Assembly: GCA_934675585.1 (NCBI GenBank)
Contig: CAKUQY010000013.1
Coordinates: 1 to 52,153 of the forward strand
Direction of reading: 5' to 3'
Origin: an uncultured Opitutales bacterium
GTDB lineage: Bacteria; Verrucomicrobiota; Verrucomicrobiia; Opitutales; UBA953
DNA: 52,153 bases
Each line of letters starts with the position of its first letter. Within the stretch, counting starts at the first letter, position 1. Shown here in pieces: positions 8,189 to 16,814 of the stretch. The notes under the pieces are model-generated. The model had not been told where the DNA came from. It saw only the letters and a list, made by a program, of their open reading frames with translations, and searched no databases. The position numbers and the translations under genes are program-made.

Positions 8189-9892
8189 CTAAAAATCTCG
8201 CCCACGCAATTTTAAACGAATTCCCTGCGCCAAAATTACAAAAAATGCCGACAATACCAACAGCCAATTTTCGCCATTTTTTGCGAAAAAAGTGTTCCCG
8301 CCACGCGTTCCCGCCCAGCCAAAAACGTTGAACGTTTCCGAACCGCGAAAATAAATCGTTCCCGCAGCATTGGCCATCGGATAAATTTGTCCCAACGGAG
8401 AAATCCAGCCGCTCCAGCCCGCGTTCCCGCAACGCACCACGGGAACGCCGAGCGAAACCGCCTGCATTACCGAATGCGCCATGTGCTGATACGCGCCCGC
8501 CTCGCGCCCATACCAAGCGTCATTCGTAACCACGGCAATCGCTTCCGCGCCCGCGTTCACGCATTCTCTGCCAAGTTGCGGGAACACGTCTTCGTAGCAA
8601 ATCAACGCGCCCAAGCGCAAAACGCGATTGTTTTTCAAACGCACCAAAAGCGGATCAAAACTGTTCCCGCGCAAACAATCATTGCTCACGGGAACGACTT
8701 TCCGCAACGGCAAAACGTCCGCAAGCGGCACATATTCGCCAAACGGCACCAAATGACGCTTGGCGACGAAATATTCAGCCAAGCCAAAGCGCGGATCCAT
8801 CACGCGCACAGCATTGTAATAACCGCCGTTCCCGCCATCGACGATCGTTCCCGCGACGAGCGCCGTTTGCGTTCCCGCGACAAATTTTTTCAAAACTTCT
8901 TCAAAATCCGTTCCCGCGTTGAGCGAAAATGGCAGTGCAGCTTCTGGCCAAAGCACGAAATCGACTTCGCCGTTCCCGTCGCGCGTTGTCAAATCGCAAA
9001 TCGTTTGCCAATGTTCCCGCGCGAGCATTGCGTTCCATTTTGCGTTCGGGTCAAAATCCGTTTGCACTGCTTTAAAACTAAATTTCTTTTCATAATTAAA
9101 TTCATAATCAACCGCCGCATAAGCAAAATTCGCAATTGCAAAAAAAATCGGTGCCAGCGAAAAATAAAATTCCGGACAAACGCTCAGCAAATGACGAAAC
9201 GCTGGGAACACTTTTTCTGTGATTGACCTGTCGCGCATTTCCACAAACTGACGCTGCACATAACGCGCAATCCCCAAATTCAAAAACACCAGCGCGCCGC
9301 TCAACAAATGCGGACCGCCCCATTGGCAAAGCGTCAAAAGCGCAGGGAACGCGTATTGCGTCGCGCCCAAAGGCATCCACGGAAACCCGGTGAAAATCCA
9401 AGTCAGCGTCCATTCAATCAAAATCCACGTTCCCGCGAGCCCGAGCATTATCGCGAGCCGAATCAGCAAATTGCGGTGTCCGTTGCACAGCGGGAACAGC
9501 CAGCGTAGCAAAACAAACCAGGCCCAATAAAACGCCGTGTAAATCAGCGGCAAACCAAAAACTGCCACCCAACCCAATGGCGGATACAGCCAGCGCAACC
9601 AAATCAACAAAATCACGCCCGCCACAAAACACGCTGCCCAGCTCGCGAACAGCCATTTTTTCCAACTTGGTTTTCGCAACGCTGCCAACGCCGCGGGAAC
9701 GATAAAAAACCACGCGCACGCCGAAAAATCTAATCCCGGTTGCGCCAATTCAAACAAAACCACGCAAATCCCCGCCACCCAAAACCACTGATTTTTTTTA
9801 ACCACGAATTCCACAAATTTCACGAATAAATTTTTGCGGGAACCCAACTGCTCACGCGTTCCCGTTGCTTGCGTTTTAAACATTCGTGCCAT
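8189..9892 (-). CDS. lnt: Apolipoprotein N-acyltransferase
   Basis: Lnt adds the third acyl chain to lipoproteins in the inner membrane of Gram-negative bacteria. The 567-residue protein has about six N-terminal membrane helices (35-215), one more near the C-terminus (about 540-560), and a periplasmic nitrilase domain. The nitrilase triad is visible: E317 (WPEAALP), K378 (AKRHLVPFGEYVP) and C432 (LICYEDVFPQ). The start may be the ATG at 9892 or the one at 9883. It follows the HemG-like gene by 28 bp and is probably cotranscribed with it and the NhaD-type gene. The word CGTTCCCGCG and close variants occur about 20 times in this gene. Its 5' end and upstream gap carry TTCGTGAAATTCGTGG-type repeats. 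Confidence 0.93.
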   Translation of the reverse strand: MARMFKTQATGTREQLGSRKNLFVKFVEFVVKKNQWFWVAGICVVLFELAQPGLDFSACAWFFIVPAALAALRKPSWKKWLFASWAACFVAGVILLIWLRWLYPPLGWVAVFGLPLIYTAFYWAWFVLLRWLFPLCNGHRNLLIRLAIMLGLAGTWILIEWTLTWIFTGFPWMPLGATQYAFPALLTLCQWGGPHLLSGALVFLNLGIARYVQRQFVEMRDRSITEKVFPAFRHLLSVCPEFYFSLAPIFFAIANFAYAAVDYEFNYEKKFSFKAVQTDFDPNAKWNAMLAREHWQTICDLTTRDGNGEVDFVLWPEAALPFSLNAGTDFEEVLKKFVAGTQTALVAGTIVDGGNGGYYNAVRVMDPRFGLAEYFVAKRHLVPFGEYVPLADVLPLRKVVPVSNDCLRGNSFDPLLVRLKNNRVLRLGALICYEDVFPQLGRECVNAGAEAIAVVTNDAWYGREAGAYQHMAHSVMQAVSLGVPVVRCGNAGWSGWISPLGQIYPMANAAGTIYFRGSETFNVFGWAGTRGGNTFFAKNGENWLLVLSAFFVILAQGIRLKLRGRDF

Positions 9893-9920
9893 TCGTGAAA
9901 TTCGTGGTTAAAATTAAAAA

Positions 9921-11294
9921 TTAGTTTTCGACAACTTTCAGCGCGTTTAAAAGTGTGGCGCCGACGGCGATGCCGCCGCGAGAGTTCCCGACAAAACGCA
10001 GTTGCGGGAACGCTTTTTCTGCCGCGGCGAGCGCGCTTTCAAAATTTTCGTAGCCGAGATTATATTGCGGAATCGCCTCCGCGTGCTCCGCCATTTCCAC
10101 AAAACACGGTTCGCCGTTCACGCCCAGCAACGCCGCCAATTCGCGCTTGGCAATCTCCAACTTTTCCTCGCGCGATTTGAGCGCAATCTCTGGCTGACGC
10201 GCTCCACCCAAATAAACCGTCAGCGTTACACAACCCGCGGGAGCGCGCTCAGGCAAAAACGACGAATTCCAAAGCGTTCCCAAAATTTCGCGCTTTTCCT
10301 TTTCGGGAACGAGCATGCCGAATCCGTCGAGCGAATGCGCCACTTGTTCGCGCTTGTAGCCCAAAGTTAAAGTCGTTACTGGCGGAAAATAAAGTTTTTC
10401 CGCTTCGTCAAACAACGGCGTTCCCGCGAGCAACGCGCCCAAAACTTCGCGATAATTTTTCGGCGGGCAGGCGATGACAACTTCATCGAATTCTCCGTCC
10501 AACTCCACAAAATCGCAAACCGCGCCCTGCTTCACCCAGTGCGCGCGCCATTTACCGTTCCCGCGGGACAATGCCGTTATTTTCGCATTCAGAAAAATCT
10601 TATCGTTCCCGACAAATTCCGCCAGCATTTTCGGCAGCGTTTCCATGCCGCGCGGGAACGATAACGTGCGCTTTTTTTCGTAAAGTCCCGACGTTTTTTT
10701 TGCTTTCGCGTTCGGGAACGTTCCCAAAATCAGCGAGCCGTATTTTTGGTCGAGATGCCAAACTTTCGGGAACGCAAAACGTATGTCGAGTTTTTCAGGC
10801 TCGCCAGCGAAAATTCCCGCCACGAGCGGATTAAGCGCGTAGTTATACATTTCGTTCCCGATGCGATGACGCACAAAATCGGCAACGCTCGTGGGAACGT
10901 TTTTATGACGCGGCATCAAAACATCACCGAGCAAACGGATTTTCCCAAAAATCGAAAACAAGGGCGTCGTCACCGCGCTCATCAATGAATTGGGCACAAG
11001 TCGCGGGATCGCTCCGCGCAAAATGTAGCGCTTTTTTGAGTTCGCAAATGGCTCAATCGCAGCGTCCAAAATTTTAGTTTCGCGCAAAAAATCGTAAAGT
11101 TTTTTTTCTTCAACCAAAAGCGTGCTGGGACCGCCCTCCGCCAAAAATCCATCGCGGCAAATTGTTTGAACGTTCCCGCCAACACGTCCAGTGGCTTCGA
11201 GCACGCAAACTGCGTTCCCGCGAATTTTGTGAGCCGCCGCCGCTGTCAAACCCGAGATCCCGCCACCGATAATCAAGACTTTTTTCGCCGACAT
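9921..11294 (-). CDS. Protoporphyrinogen/coproporphyrinogen oxidase, FAD-dependent
   Basis: This FAD-dependent oxidase of the HemG/HemY/PPOX family oxidises a porphyrinogen late in haem synthesis. The ATG at 11294 gives 457 residues, the usual length. The N-terminal dinucleotide-binding motif is GGGISGLTAA, followed by LEATGRVGGNVQT. The middle has the PPOX-like IFAGEPEKLDIRFAFP segment. The C-terminus has the second FAD contact GNSRGGIAVGATLLNAL. Whether it works on protoporphyrinogen or coproporphyrinogen cannot be told from sequence alone. It starts 9 bp after the stop of the antiporter gene and is followed by lnt, so these three genes probably form an operon. Confidence 0.88.
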   Translation of the reverse strand: MSAKKVLIIGGGISGLTAAAAHKIRGNAVCVLEATGRVGGNVQTICRDGFLAEGGPSTLLVEEKKLYDFLRETKILDAAIEPFANSKKRYILRGAIPRLVPNSLMSAVTTPLFSIFGKIRLLGDVLMPRHKNVPTSVADFVRHRIGNEMYNYALNPLVAGIFAGEPEKLDIRFAFPKVWHLDQKYGSLILGTFPNAKAKKTSGLYEKKRTLSFPRGMETLPKMLAEFVGNDKIFLNAKITALSRGNGKWRAHWVKQGAVCDFVELDGEFDEVVIACPPKNYREVLGALLAGTPLFDEAEKLYFPPVTTLTLGYKREQVAHSLDGFGMLVPEKEKREILGTLWNSSFLPERAPAGCVTLTVYLGGARQPEIALKSREEKLEIAKRELAALLGVNGEPCFVEMAEHAEAIPQYNLGYENFESALAAAEKAFPQLRFVGNSRGGIAVGATLLNALKVVEN

Positions 11295-11303
11295 TTTCAA
11301 TTT

Positions 11304-12662
11304 TTATCTCAAAAACGCAATCGCACAAATAATGAAAATCGGCAACAAAATCACCAAACTGTAACGCACGATAAATCCAAAAAACGACGGCATTTTGACG
11401 CCTTCACTGTCTGCGATCGATTTCACCATAAAATTCGGACCGTTCCCGATGTAAGTCATCGCACCAAAGAAAACCGAACCCAGCGAAATCGCGATCAACA
11501 TTCCCGAAGCCAAATGATGTTGCGGATCAAGCATGTACGCCACTTTTGCGGCATCATCAGCGCCTGGTTGCAAATTTTTAATCAAATCAAAAAAGTTAGC
11601 ATAAGTAGGCGTGTTGTCGAGAAAACCCGAAAGCGTTCCCGTCGCAAAAAAATATTGCCACGGCTCCGTCAAAATCGCACCAATCGTTTGCGCGTGCGCC
11701 GTCAAATACGCCAGCGCGGGAACCATCGTCATAAAAATACCAATGAACAAAAATCCCACTTCCTTAATCGGAGCAAAATTAAACGAATTTTCTTTGTGCG
11801 TCAACGGATGCGTTGTAAAATACGAAGCCACAGCCGCCACAAACATAATCAATTCGCGAATAAAATACGTCTCCATAAACTCGCGCGTCTCTGGCGAAAC
11901 CTTGCTCGGGATAAACACCGCCGCAATTACCACCATCAACCACACAATATTTTTCATCCCGCGCAACGAAAAAATCATCTCGCCACGATTTTCCTCTTCT
12001 TTCAAAACCACCTCTTCCGCGCGCTTGCCCGCCTTGCGAAAATTATACAAATCAATCAAATAAAAAACACCCAAAACAATCGCCGTCACCAAAATCCAAG
12101 GCATCAACGCATGCTCAAGAATCCAAAAAAACGGAACCCCGCGCAAAAAACCAATGTACAAAGGCGGATCCCCAATCGGCGTCAACGCGCCGCCAATGTT
12201 GGAAACAATAAAAATAAAAAAGACAACATGATACGCAGACAAACGATATTTATTCATACGCATCCACGGACGAATCATCACCATCGACGCTCCCGTCGTC
12301 CCGATAAAATTAGCCAAAACCGCGCCCACCAACAAAAAAATCACATTTGTGCGTGGTGTCGTCTCACCACCCAAATTGATCACGATCCCGCCAGAAATCA
12401 CAAAGAGCGATCCCACCAGCGCAATAAACGAAACATATTCTTTGAACGAATGCCAAACCGCATGGCTGCCATCTTCAATCGCAAAACAATAAAAAACCGC
12501 AACAATCACACCCAACAAAATCGAAATGTGCGGATAATACTTCTCCCAAAATTCTTTAGAAGCGTGAGGCGTCAACGGCATCACCGCGATTAAAATCAAT
12601 AACAGTGCAAACGGAATCGCCATCCACAACTGCACATTCATTGTTGCTAAAAGCATATTCAT
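11304..12662 (-). CDS. Sodium:proton antiporter, NhaD/CitM-like family
   Basis: This is a polytopic inner-membrane protein of about 452 residues from the ATG at 12662, with roughly 11-12 hydrophobic helices. It shares the ion-transporter (IT) superfamily layout of NhaD: LNDTPTYANFF-like text appears as GFLDNTPTYANFFDL, with a matching half GGALTPIGDPPLYIGFL. The family exchanges Na+/Li+ for protons, though substrate choice here is inferred. The frame is open to 12764, but that extension is hydrophilic, unlike the family, and it would cross the apparent promoter. A TATAAT box lies 9 bp before the chosen start. It is the first gene of a likely operon with the porphyrinogen oxidase and lnt. Confidence 0.85.
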   Translation of the reverse strand: MNMLLATMNVQLWMAIPFALLLILIAVMPLTPHASKEFWEKYYPHISILLGVIVAVFYCFAIEDGSHAVWHSFKEYVSFIALVGSLFVISGGIVINLGGETTPRTNVIFLLVGAVLANFIGTTGASMVMIRPWMRMNKYRLSAYHVVFFIFIVSNIGGALTPIGDPPLYIGFLRGVPFFWILEHALMPWILVTAIVLGVFYLIDLYNFRKAGKRAEEVVLKEEENRGEMIFSLRGMKNIVWLMVVIAAVFIPSKVSPETREFMETYFIRELIMFVAAVASYFTTHPLTHKENSFNFAPIKEVGFLFIGIFMTMVPALAYLTAHAQTIGAILTEPWQYFFATGTLSGFLDNTPTYANFFDLIKNLQPGADDAAKVAYMLDPQHHLASGMLIAISLGSVFFGAMTYIGNGPNFMVKSIADSEGVKMPSFFGFIVRYSLVILLPIFIICAIAFLR

Positions 12663-12671
12663 AATACCCCA

Positions 12672-12677
12672 ATTATA
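12672..12677 (-). promoter_or_regulatory. -10 box of the antiporter operon
   Basis: TATAAT on the minus strand lies 9 bp before the ATG at 12662. A transcript starting 6-8 bp past it would have almost no leader. The -35 region is not convincing. Several genes in the window show the same close spacing. Confidence 0.5.
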
Positions 12678-12814
12678 CCACGCGCGCACGCAAGAATGCG
12701 AATAGAAACACTCCACGCAAAACAAGGAGAAGTTACCAAACAACGCGAAATTTAACATTTTCAAGGAGCGGACTTTTTAAGTTCGCTGCGTGGCGGGAAC
12801 GCGGAAGTGAAAAA

Positions 12815-12969
12815 CCGTAGGCAGATTAGGGAAAAATAGAAACTTTGCTGTGCCGAAGGCACTGAAATTGCGGGAACGCGTTCCCGCGATGGCTAACCCC
12901 CATAAAAGCGAGCGAATTTAGTGCCTTCGGCACAAGCCAAGTTCCTATTTATTTCTACTAAACCTACGG
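12815..12969. repeat. 155-bp imperfect palindromic element (MITE-like?)
   Basis: The outer arms CCGTAGG (12815-12821) and CCTACGG (12963-12969) continue as imperfect inverted repeats around CTATTT/AAATAG. The inner parts are hairpins GTGCCGAAGGCAC (12850-12862) and GTGCCTTCGGCAC (12921-12933). The centre holds two abutting head-to-head copies of the uptake-like word (12870-12889). Half-copies of the outer arm appear at about 50610-50640 and 23160-23200. I see no gene in 12663-13077. It may be a small non-autonomous element or a strong structured RNA. Confidence 0.6.
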
Positions 12970-13077
12970 ATTTTCCATTCCCGTTCCCGCTCACTCAAAA
13001 AAATCTGTGAAATCTGTCAAAAATCTGTTTCATCTGTGTTCAAAAAATCCCGCGCCCCATTCCCGCGTTCCCGCTTA

Positions 13078-14052
13078 TTACAACTTTGCGGCGGCACGAG
13101 AAAGCCGATCGTTGACGGCAGCACCGATGCCAACATTGGGTGAGCGTTCGATAAAAATTTGTTCAAAACACATCGCGTCCAAGCGTCGCAACAGCGAAAA
13201 AATTTTGCGCGCGACTTCGGCTTGGTCGCCGTTTTCAGAGAGCCAAAAATCGTTCCCGCGCGCGGTGTTTTTTGGACGTTTTTGCCAGACGATTGCGCAA
13301 TTTTCAAGCGTTCCCGCGGGTGCATTTTCAAAAAGCACAACGCGCGTTTTGGGGCTGTAATGTTTTTTGAGCATACCCGGCGCGAGGAGGCCTTTTTCAT
13401 CCGCCGCCTCCATCAACCCTTTGCCGACCGCGACGGGAACGCCGAGTGCGCGTTCAATTTGTTCGCGCGTGATTACGCCCAAGCGTAGCAATTTTGGCTC
13501 ATCACTCACAAGAATAATGGTTGATTCGACGCCGCAATCGCAGTTCCCGCCATCGACGATGTATTGGAGTCGTTCACCGAGCGAATCTTGCACGTGTTGG
13601 GCGCAAGTTGGGCTAACGTAGCCGAACTGATTAGCGCTGGGTGCGGCGAGTGGCAAATCTGCCAACTGCAAAATTTTGCGCGCGACGGGATGAACAGGCA
13701 TGCGAATCGCGACCGTTTTTTCGCCGGCGGTAACGATGTCGGGAACGCAATTTTTCTTCGGCAAAACTAAGGTGAGCGGTCCCGGCCAAAACGCGTCCGC
13801 CAATTTTTTTACAAATGGGTGTTCGATGTTTGCAAGCGTTCCCACCTGTTCGAGCGAATGCACGTGAACGATCAACGGATCAATAAATGGACGCGCTTTG
13901 ACAGCAAAAATCTGCTTCACGGCATTTTCGCAAAACGCATTTGCCGCCAAGCCGTAAACCGTTTCGGTGGGAATCGCGACCAAACCGCCTGCTTTGAGCG
14001 TTCCCGCGGCAAGTGCCAAATCGACATCGTTGCTTGTTAAAATTTTTGCCAT
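13078..14052 (-). CDS. L-threonylcarbamoyladenylate synthase (Sua5/TsaC)
   Basis: This enzyme makes threonylcarbamoyl-AMP from threonine, bicarbonate and ATP for the t6A37 tRNA modification. The 324-residue protein is the long Sua5 form: a YrdC domain (about 1-205) with GGLVAIPTETVYGLAANAF, KARPFIDPLIVHV, FWPGPLTLVLP and APSANQFG, then the linker LLAPGMLKKHYSP and a C-terminal Sua5 domain. The ATG at 14052 fits the family; the longer reading to 14127 overlaps the neighbour. It starts 1 bp after the stop of the upstream one-TM gene, so translation is probably coupled. The C-terminal domain holds several uptake-like words, with NAPAGTLEN as one product. Confidence 0.93.
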   Translation of the reverse strand: MAKILTSNDVDLALAAGTLKAGGLVAIPTETVYGLAANAFCENAVKQIFAVKARPFIDPLIVHVHSLEQVGTLANIEHPFVKKLADAFWPGPLTLVLPKKNCVPDIVTAGEKTVAIRMPVHPVARKILQLADLPLAAPSANQFGYVSPTCAQHVQDSLGERLQYIVDGGNCDCGVESTIILVSDEPKLLRLGVITREQIERALGVPVAVGKGLMEAADEKGLLAPGMLKKHYSPKTRVVLFENAPAGTLENCAIVWQKRPKNTARGNDFWLSENGDQAEVARKIFSLLRRLDAMCFEQIFIERSPNVGIGAAVNDRLSRAAAKL

Positions 14053-14053
14053 T

Positions 14054-14794
14054 TTAAAATCCAATTTCAAAAGTATAACTGCCACTTTGTAGCAAATGTG
14101 TTCGCGCCCAATCGCGCACATAATCAATCACGCGTTGATCAACAGCGTGATCGCCCGAAGAATGCTCAATCATAAACATACGATTGTCGGGCAAACCATA
14201 CGCAAAAATCACAAGCGGCTCAAGCAATAATTTTGCCGAGCTAAACAGTATGCGCGAAACTTGCAACTTTTCAATAACGCGTCCATCTTGGCGGGAACGC
14301 ACTTCGATGGTTGCTTGCCAATCGCCGTTGTTGCTGGTGGTTTTAAAAGGAGCTTGCCCGAGCGTCATCGCAAAATCTTTTCCCAACGGCGAAACGATCG
14401 AATCGTTCAAAAGTCGCAATCCTGCCGTGCGTTCCCGCTCTAAACCATCGTCAAAAAGCGCCTCGTTGTGATTGATATAAAAAACACCGCCGAACGCGAG
14501 AAATAAATTTTGCTCGCCCAAATCGCCGCCCGTGTTAAATTTTGCCGAATAATTAAGCGGTGTCGCCAAAAAAAGCGGCTCGGTGTCGTTCAGCGTTCCC
14601 GCCCAATTAACCGATGGCGTCAGCGTGATTTTGGCGTTGTCTTCAACTTGTTTTCGCGGGAACGCAAATCCTGGCGAAACCAAAAATACTAAAATTAAAA
14701 TTAACGCTCCCGAGACAATCGCGACCGCCAGCAACGAACCCGAAAGCTCGCGCCGATAAAATCGATAAACCCATTGTCTGCCACTCAAACGCAT
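14054..14794 (-). CDS. Hypothetical protein with one N-terminal membrane helix
   Basis: I do not recognise this 246-residue protein. It has a basic N-terminus (MRLSGRQWVYRFYRRE), one strong membrane helix (about 19-45) and a soluble, mixed alpha/beta remainder that should face the periplasm. The last 60 residues, with HAVDQRVIDYVRDW and a final SGSYTFEIGF strand, faintly recall a TonB C-terminal fold, but I would not name it so. It lies 30 bp after ribD and 1 bp before sua5, so it belongs to the aguB-ribD-orf-sua5 run. There is no enzyme motif. Confidence 0.75.
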   Translation of the reverse strand: MRLSGRQWVYRFYRRELSGSLLAVAIVSGALILILVFLVSPGFAFPRKQVEDNAKITLTPSVNWAGTLNDTEPLFLATPLNYSAKFNTGGDLGEQNLFLAFGGVFYINHNEALFDDGLERERTAGLRLLNDSIVSPLGKDFAMTLGQAPFKTTSNNGDWQATIEVRSRQDGRVIEKLQVSRILFSSAKLLLEPLVIFAYGLPDNRMFMIEHSSGDHAVDQRVIDYVRDWARTHLLQSGSYTFEIGF

Positions 14795-14824
14795 TTTACT
14801 AAATTTTAAATCACGTTCCCGCGA

Positions 14825-15922
14825 TTAGCCAATCAAAAATTGTTGCTCAATATCTGCGCCCAATTGGCGTTCGAGCACGAGCGTCGCTTTTGTCGTTTGC
14901 GAAAAATAACGAATCGGCGCTTGCTCGGGCAAACCGTTCGCGCAATACGCATACAAATAATTCGCCTGCCCCGCAGCAAAAAGCGATTTTAAAAAAGTAG
15001 GTCCACATTCAAAATAAACGCCGTAAAGTTTTTCCGCAAAACAACGTTCCCGCAAAACGCGCCAATAATCAATTTCGTTTTCAGGCAACGCCCAAACGCG
15101 AATGCCACGGGAACGCAACAACGATTCCGCGCGCGCCGCCGTCGATTCAAGCGTTACAAAAACCGTGCGTTCCCGCGAAAACTCATCGTTAAAAATATTT
15201 AACACATCTAATTTTTCAAGCGTTTTACCATGACGATCAAGCACCAAACGCGTATGACACGCCAACGGATGCCCTTCGCGGCGAATCGTCAAACGCGGAT
15301 TATCTGCAAGCACCGTTCCCGTCGAAGTCGCAATTGCAGGGAAATAAAGGCGTTCCCGCGCCACTTGCACCGCCGTTTCCGCTCCCGTAATTTTGGCAGG
15401 TTTGCCTGGTTCAAAAAACATTTCACCTTTGCGAGTAATCGCACAACGCGCCGCAAACAACGGCGAATTCTGAACAATCGCGTAATTAAAAATCGGATTG
15501 AGCGCCGCACATTCACGCTCTAAAACGCCCGTTTCAACAACAATGCCGCGGGAACGCAAAATATCAATGGCGCGACCGCGATGATCTGGATTAGGATCAA
15601 GCGTGCCAATGACAACTTTGGGAACGCCCGCCGCAATAATCGCGTCTGTACACGCGCCCGTGTGGCCGTGCGTCGAGCAAGGTTCAAGCGTCACATAAAG
15701 CGTAACTTGGCGCGGGTCAATTTGGCGTTCCCGCAACATTGCCAACGCGTTGCGCTCAGCATGTGGCATTCCCGCGCGTTGATGCCAACCCGTAGAAACA
15801 ATTTCGCGGGAACGATTATCAACACAAACGCAACCAACGAGCGGATTCGGGAGCGTTGTTCCCAACGCATTGCGCGCAAGCTCAATCGCATGCGCCATTG
15901 CCGCTGCCGAATTTTCAATCAT
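14825..15922 (-). CDS. ribD: Bifunctional riboflavin biosynthesis deaminase/reductase RibD
   Basis: RibD deaminates and then reduces the pyrimidine intermediate in riboflavin synthesis. The 365-residue protein has the full two-domain length. The N-terminal deaminase shows the zinc motif H54-A-E56 and PC-x8-C (C82, C91) with the TLPNPLVGCV start. The C-terminal reductase (about 150-365) shows KITGAETAVQVARERL and ATSTGTVLADNPRLTIR. Its ATG shares one base with the stop of the upstream amidase gene (TAATG), which suggests translational coupling. No FMN riboswitch is visible ahead of the run. Confidence 0.95.
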   Translation of the reverse strand: MIENSAAAMAHAIELARNALGTTLPNPLVGCVCVDNRSREIVSTGWHQRAGMPHAERNALAMLRERQIDPRQVTLYVTLEPCSTHGHTGACTDAIIAAGVPKVVIGTLDPNPDHRGRAIDILRSRGIVVETGVLERECAALNPIFNYAIVQNSPLFAARCAITRKGEMFFEPGKPAKITGAETAVQVARERLYFPAIATSTGTVLADNPRLTIRREGHPLACHTRLVLDRHGKTLEKLDVLNIFNDEFSRERTVFVTLESTAARAESLLRSRGIRVWALPENEIDYWRVLRERCFAEKLYGVYFECGPTFLKSLFAAGQANYLYAYCANGLPEQAPIRYFSQTTKATLVLERQLGADIEQQFLIG

Positions 15923-16785
15923 TAATCAACCAAGCGTTTGGTCAAATCTCCGAAAGCGTCGATGCGACGATCGCGGAAAAACGGCCAGATGCGACGAAAT
16001 TCACGTTGTTGGTCAAGGTCGCAATCTGCGATAAGAATTTCTTCTTTGTCGGACGATGCGCGCGCGATAATTTCGCCATACGGATTCGCGACAAAACTTT
16101 GTCCCCAAAATTCAGTGTTCCCTTCAACGCCGACGCGGTTTGTTGCCGCGACAAAACAACCATTGGCGACAGCGTGTCCGCGTTGAACGGTTTCCCACGC
16201 GCAATGTTGCGCTTCGCCGAGCGTTGGTTTTTCTTCGGGCAACCATCCAATTGCGGTTGGGTAAAACAAAATTTGCGCTCCCGCCATCGCCGTCAAACGC
16301 GCTGCTTCTGGATACCATTGATCCCAGCAAATGCAAACGCCGATTTTACCAAACGCCGTTTCCCACGCGCGAAAACCCAAATCGCCAGGCGTGAAATAAA
16401 ATTTTTCTTCAAAGCCTGGGTCTTGCGGAATGTGCATTTTGCGGTATTTGCCGAGATAGGTTCCGTCAGCATCGATCACCGCGGCAGTGTTGTGAAAAAC
16501 TTCGTTCCCGCGATTTTCAAACATCGGCGCGATAATGACAACTCCCAAACGTTTTGCCACCGCGCAAAGTTCTTGCGTGGACGTTCCCGCGGGAATCGCC
16601 TCAGCGAGATCAAAATGGTGCACGTCTTGATTGATGCAGAAATATTTTGTTGTAAACATTTCTTGCAAACCGATAATTTTTGCGCCTTTTGCGGCTGCTT
16701 CCTCGATAAACGGGATCGTCTTCGCGACATTTTGTGCTGGCGTTTCTTCCGCCGTCACTTGAACTAAACCAATGCGAGTTGTCAT
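15922..16785 (-). CDS. Carbon-nitrogen hydrolase, N-carbamoylputrescine amidase-like (AguB)
   Basis: This 287-residue nitrilase-superfamily enzyme is the length and type of AguB, which turns N-carbamoylputrescine into putrescine, CO2 and ammonia. The Glu-Lys-Cys triad is E42 (LQEMF), K116 (YRKMHIPQ) and C153 (CICWDQWYPE). The stretches PGFEEKFYFTPGD and WGQSFVANPYGEI are typical of the family. No agmatine deiminase (aguA) lies beside it, so substrate assignment rests on similarity alone. It sits 29 bp downstream of the methyltransferase stop and overlaps ribD by one base. Confidence 0.88.
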   Translation of the reverse strand: MTTRIGLVQVTAEETPAQNVAKTIPFIEEAAAKGAKIIGLQEMFTTKYFCINQDVHHFDLAEAIPAGTSTQELCAVAKRLGVVIIAPMFENRGNEVFHNTAAVIDADGTYLGKYRKMHIPQDPGFEEKFYFTPGDLGFRAWETAFGKIGVCICWDQWYPEAARLTAMAGAQILFYPTAIGWLPEEKPTLGEAQHCAWETVQRGHAVANGCFVAATNRVGVEGNTEFWGQSFVANPYGEIIARASSDKEEILIADCDLDQQREFRRIWPFFRDRRIDAFGDLTKRLVD

Positions 16786-16814
16786 AATAATTGAGAATTG
16801 TAAATTTATTATAT

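Noticed and set aside
8387..9226. 279-codon plus-strand frame across lnt
   Set aside because: Antisense shadow of Lnt, no recognisable motif.
11166..12593. 475-codon plus-strand frame over the oxidase and antiporter genes
   Set aside because: Low-complexity Arg/His/Asn text, antisense to two recognisable genes.
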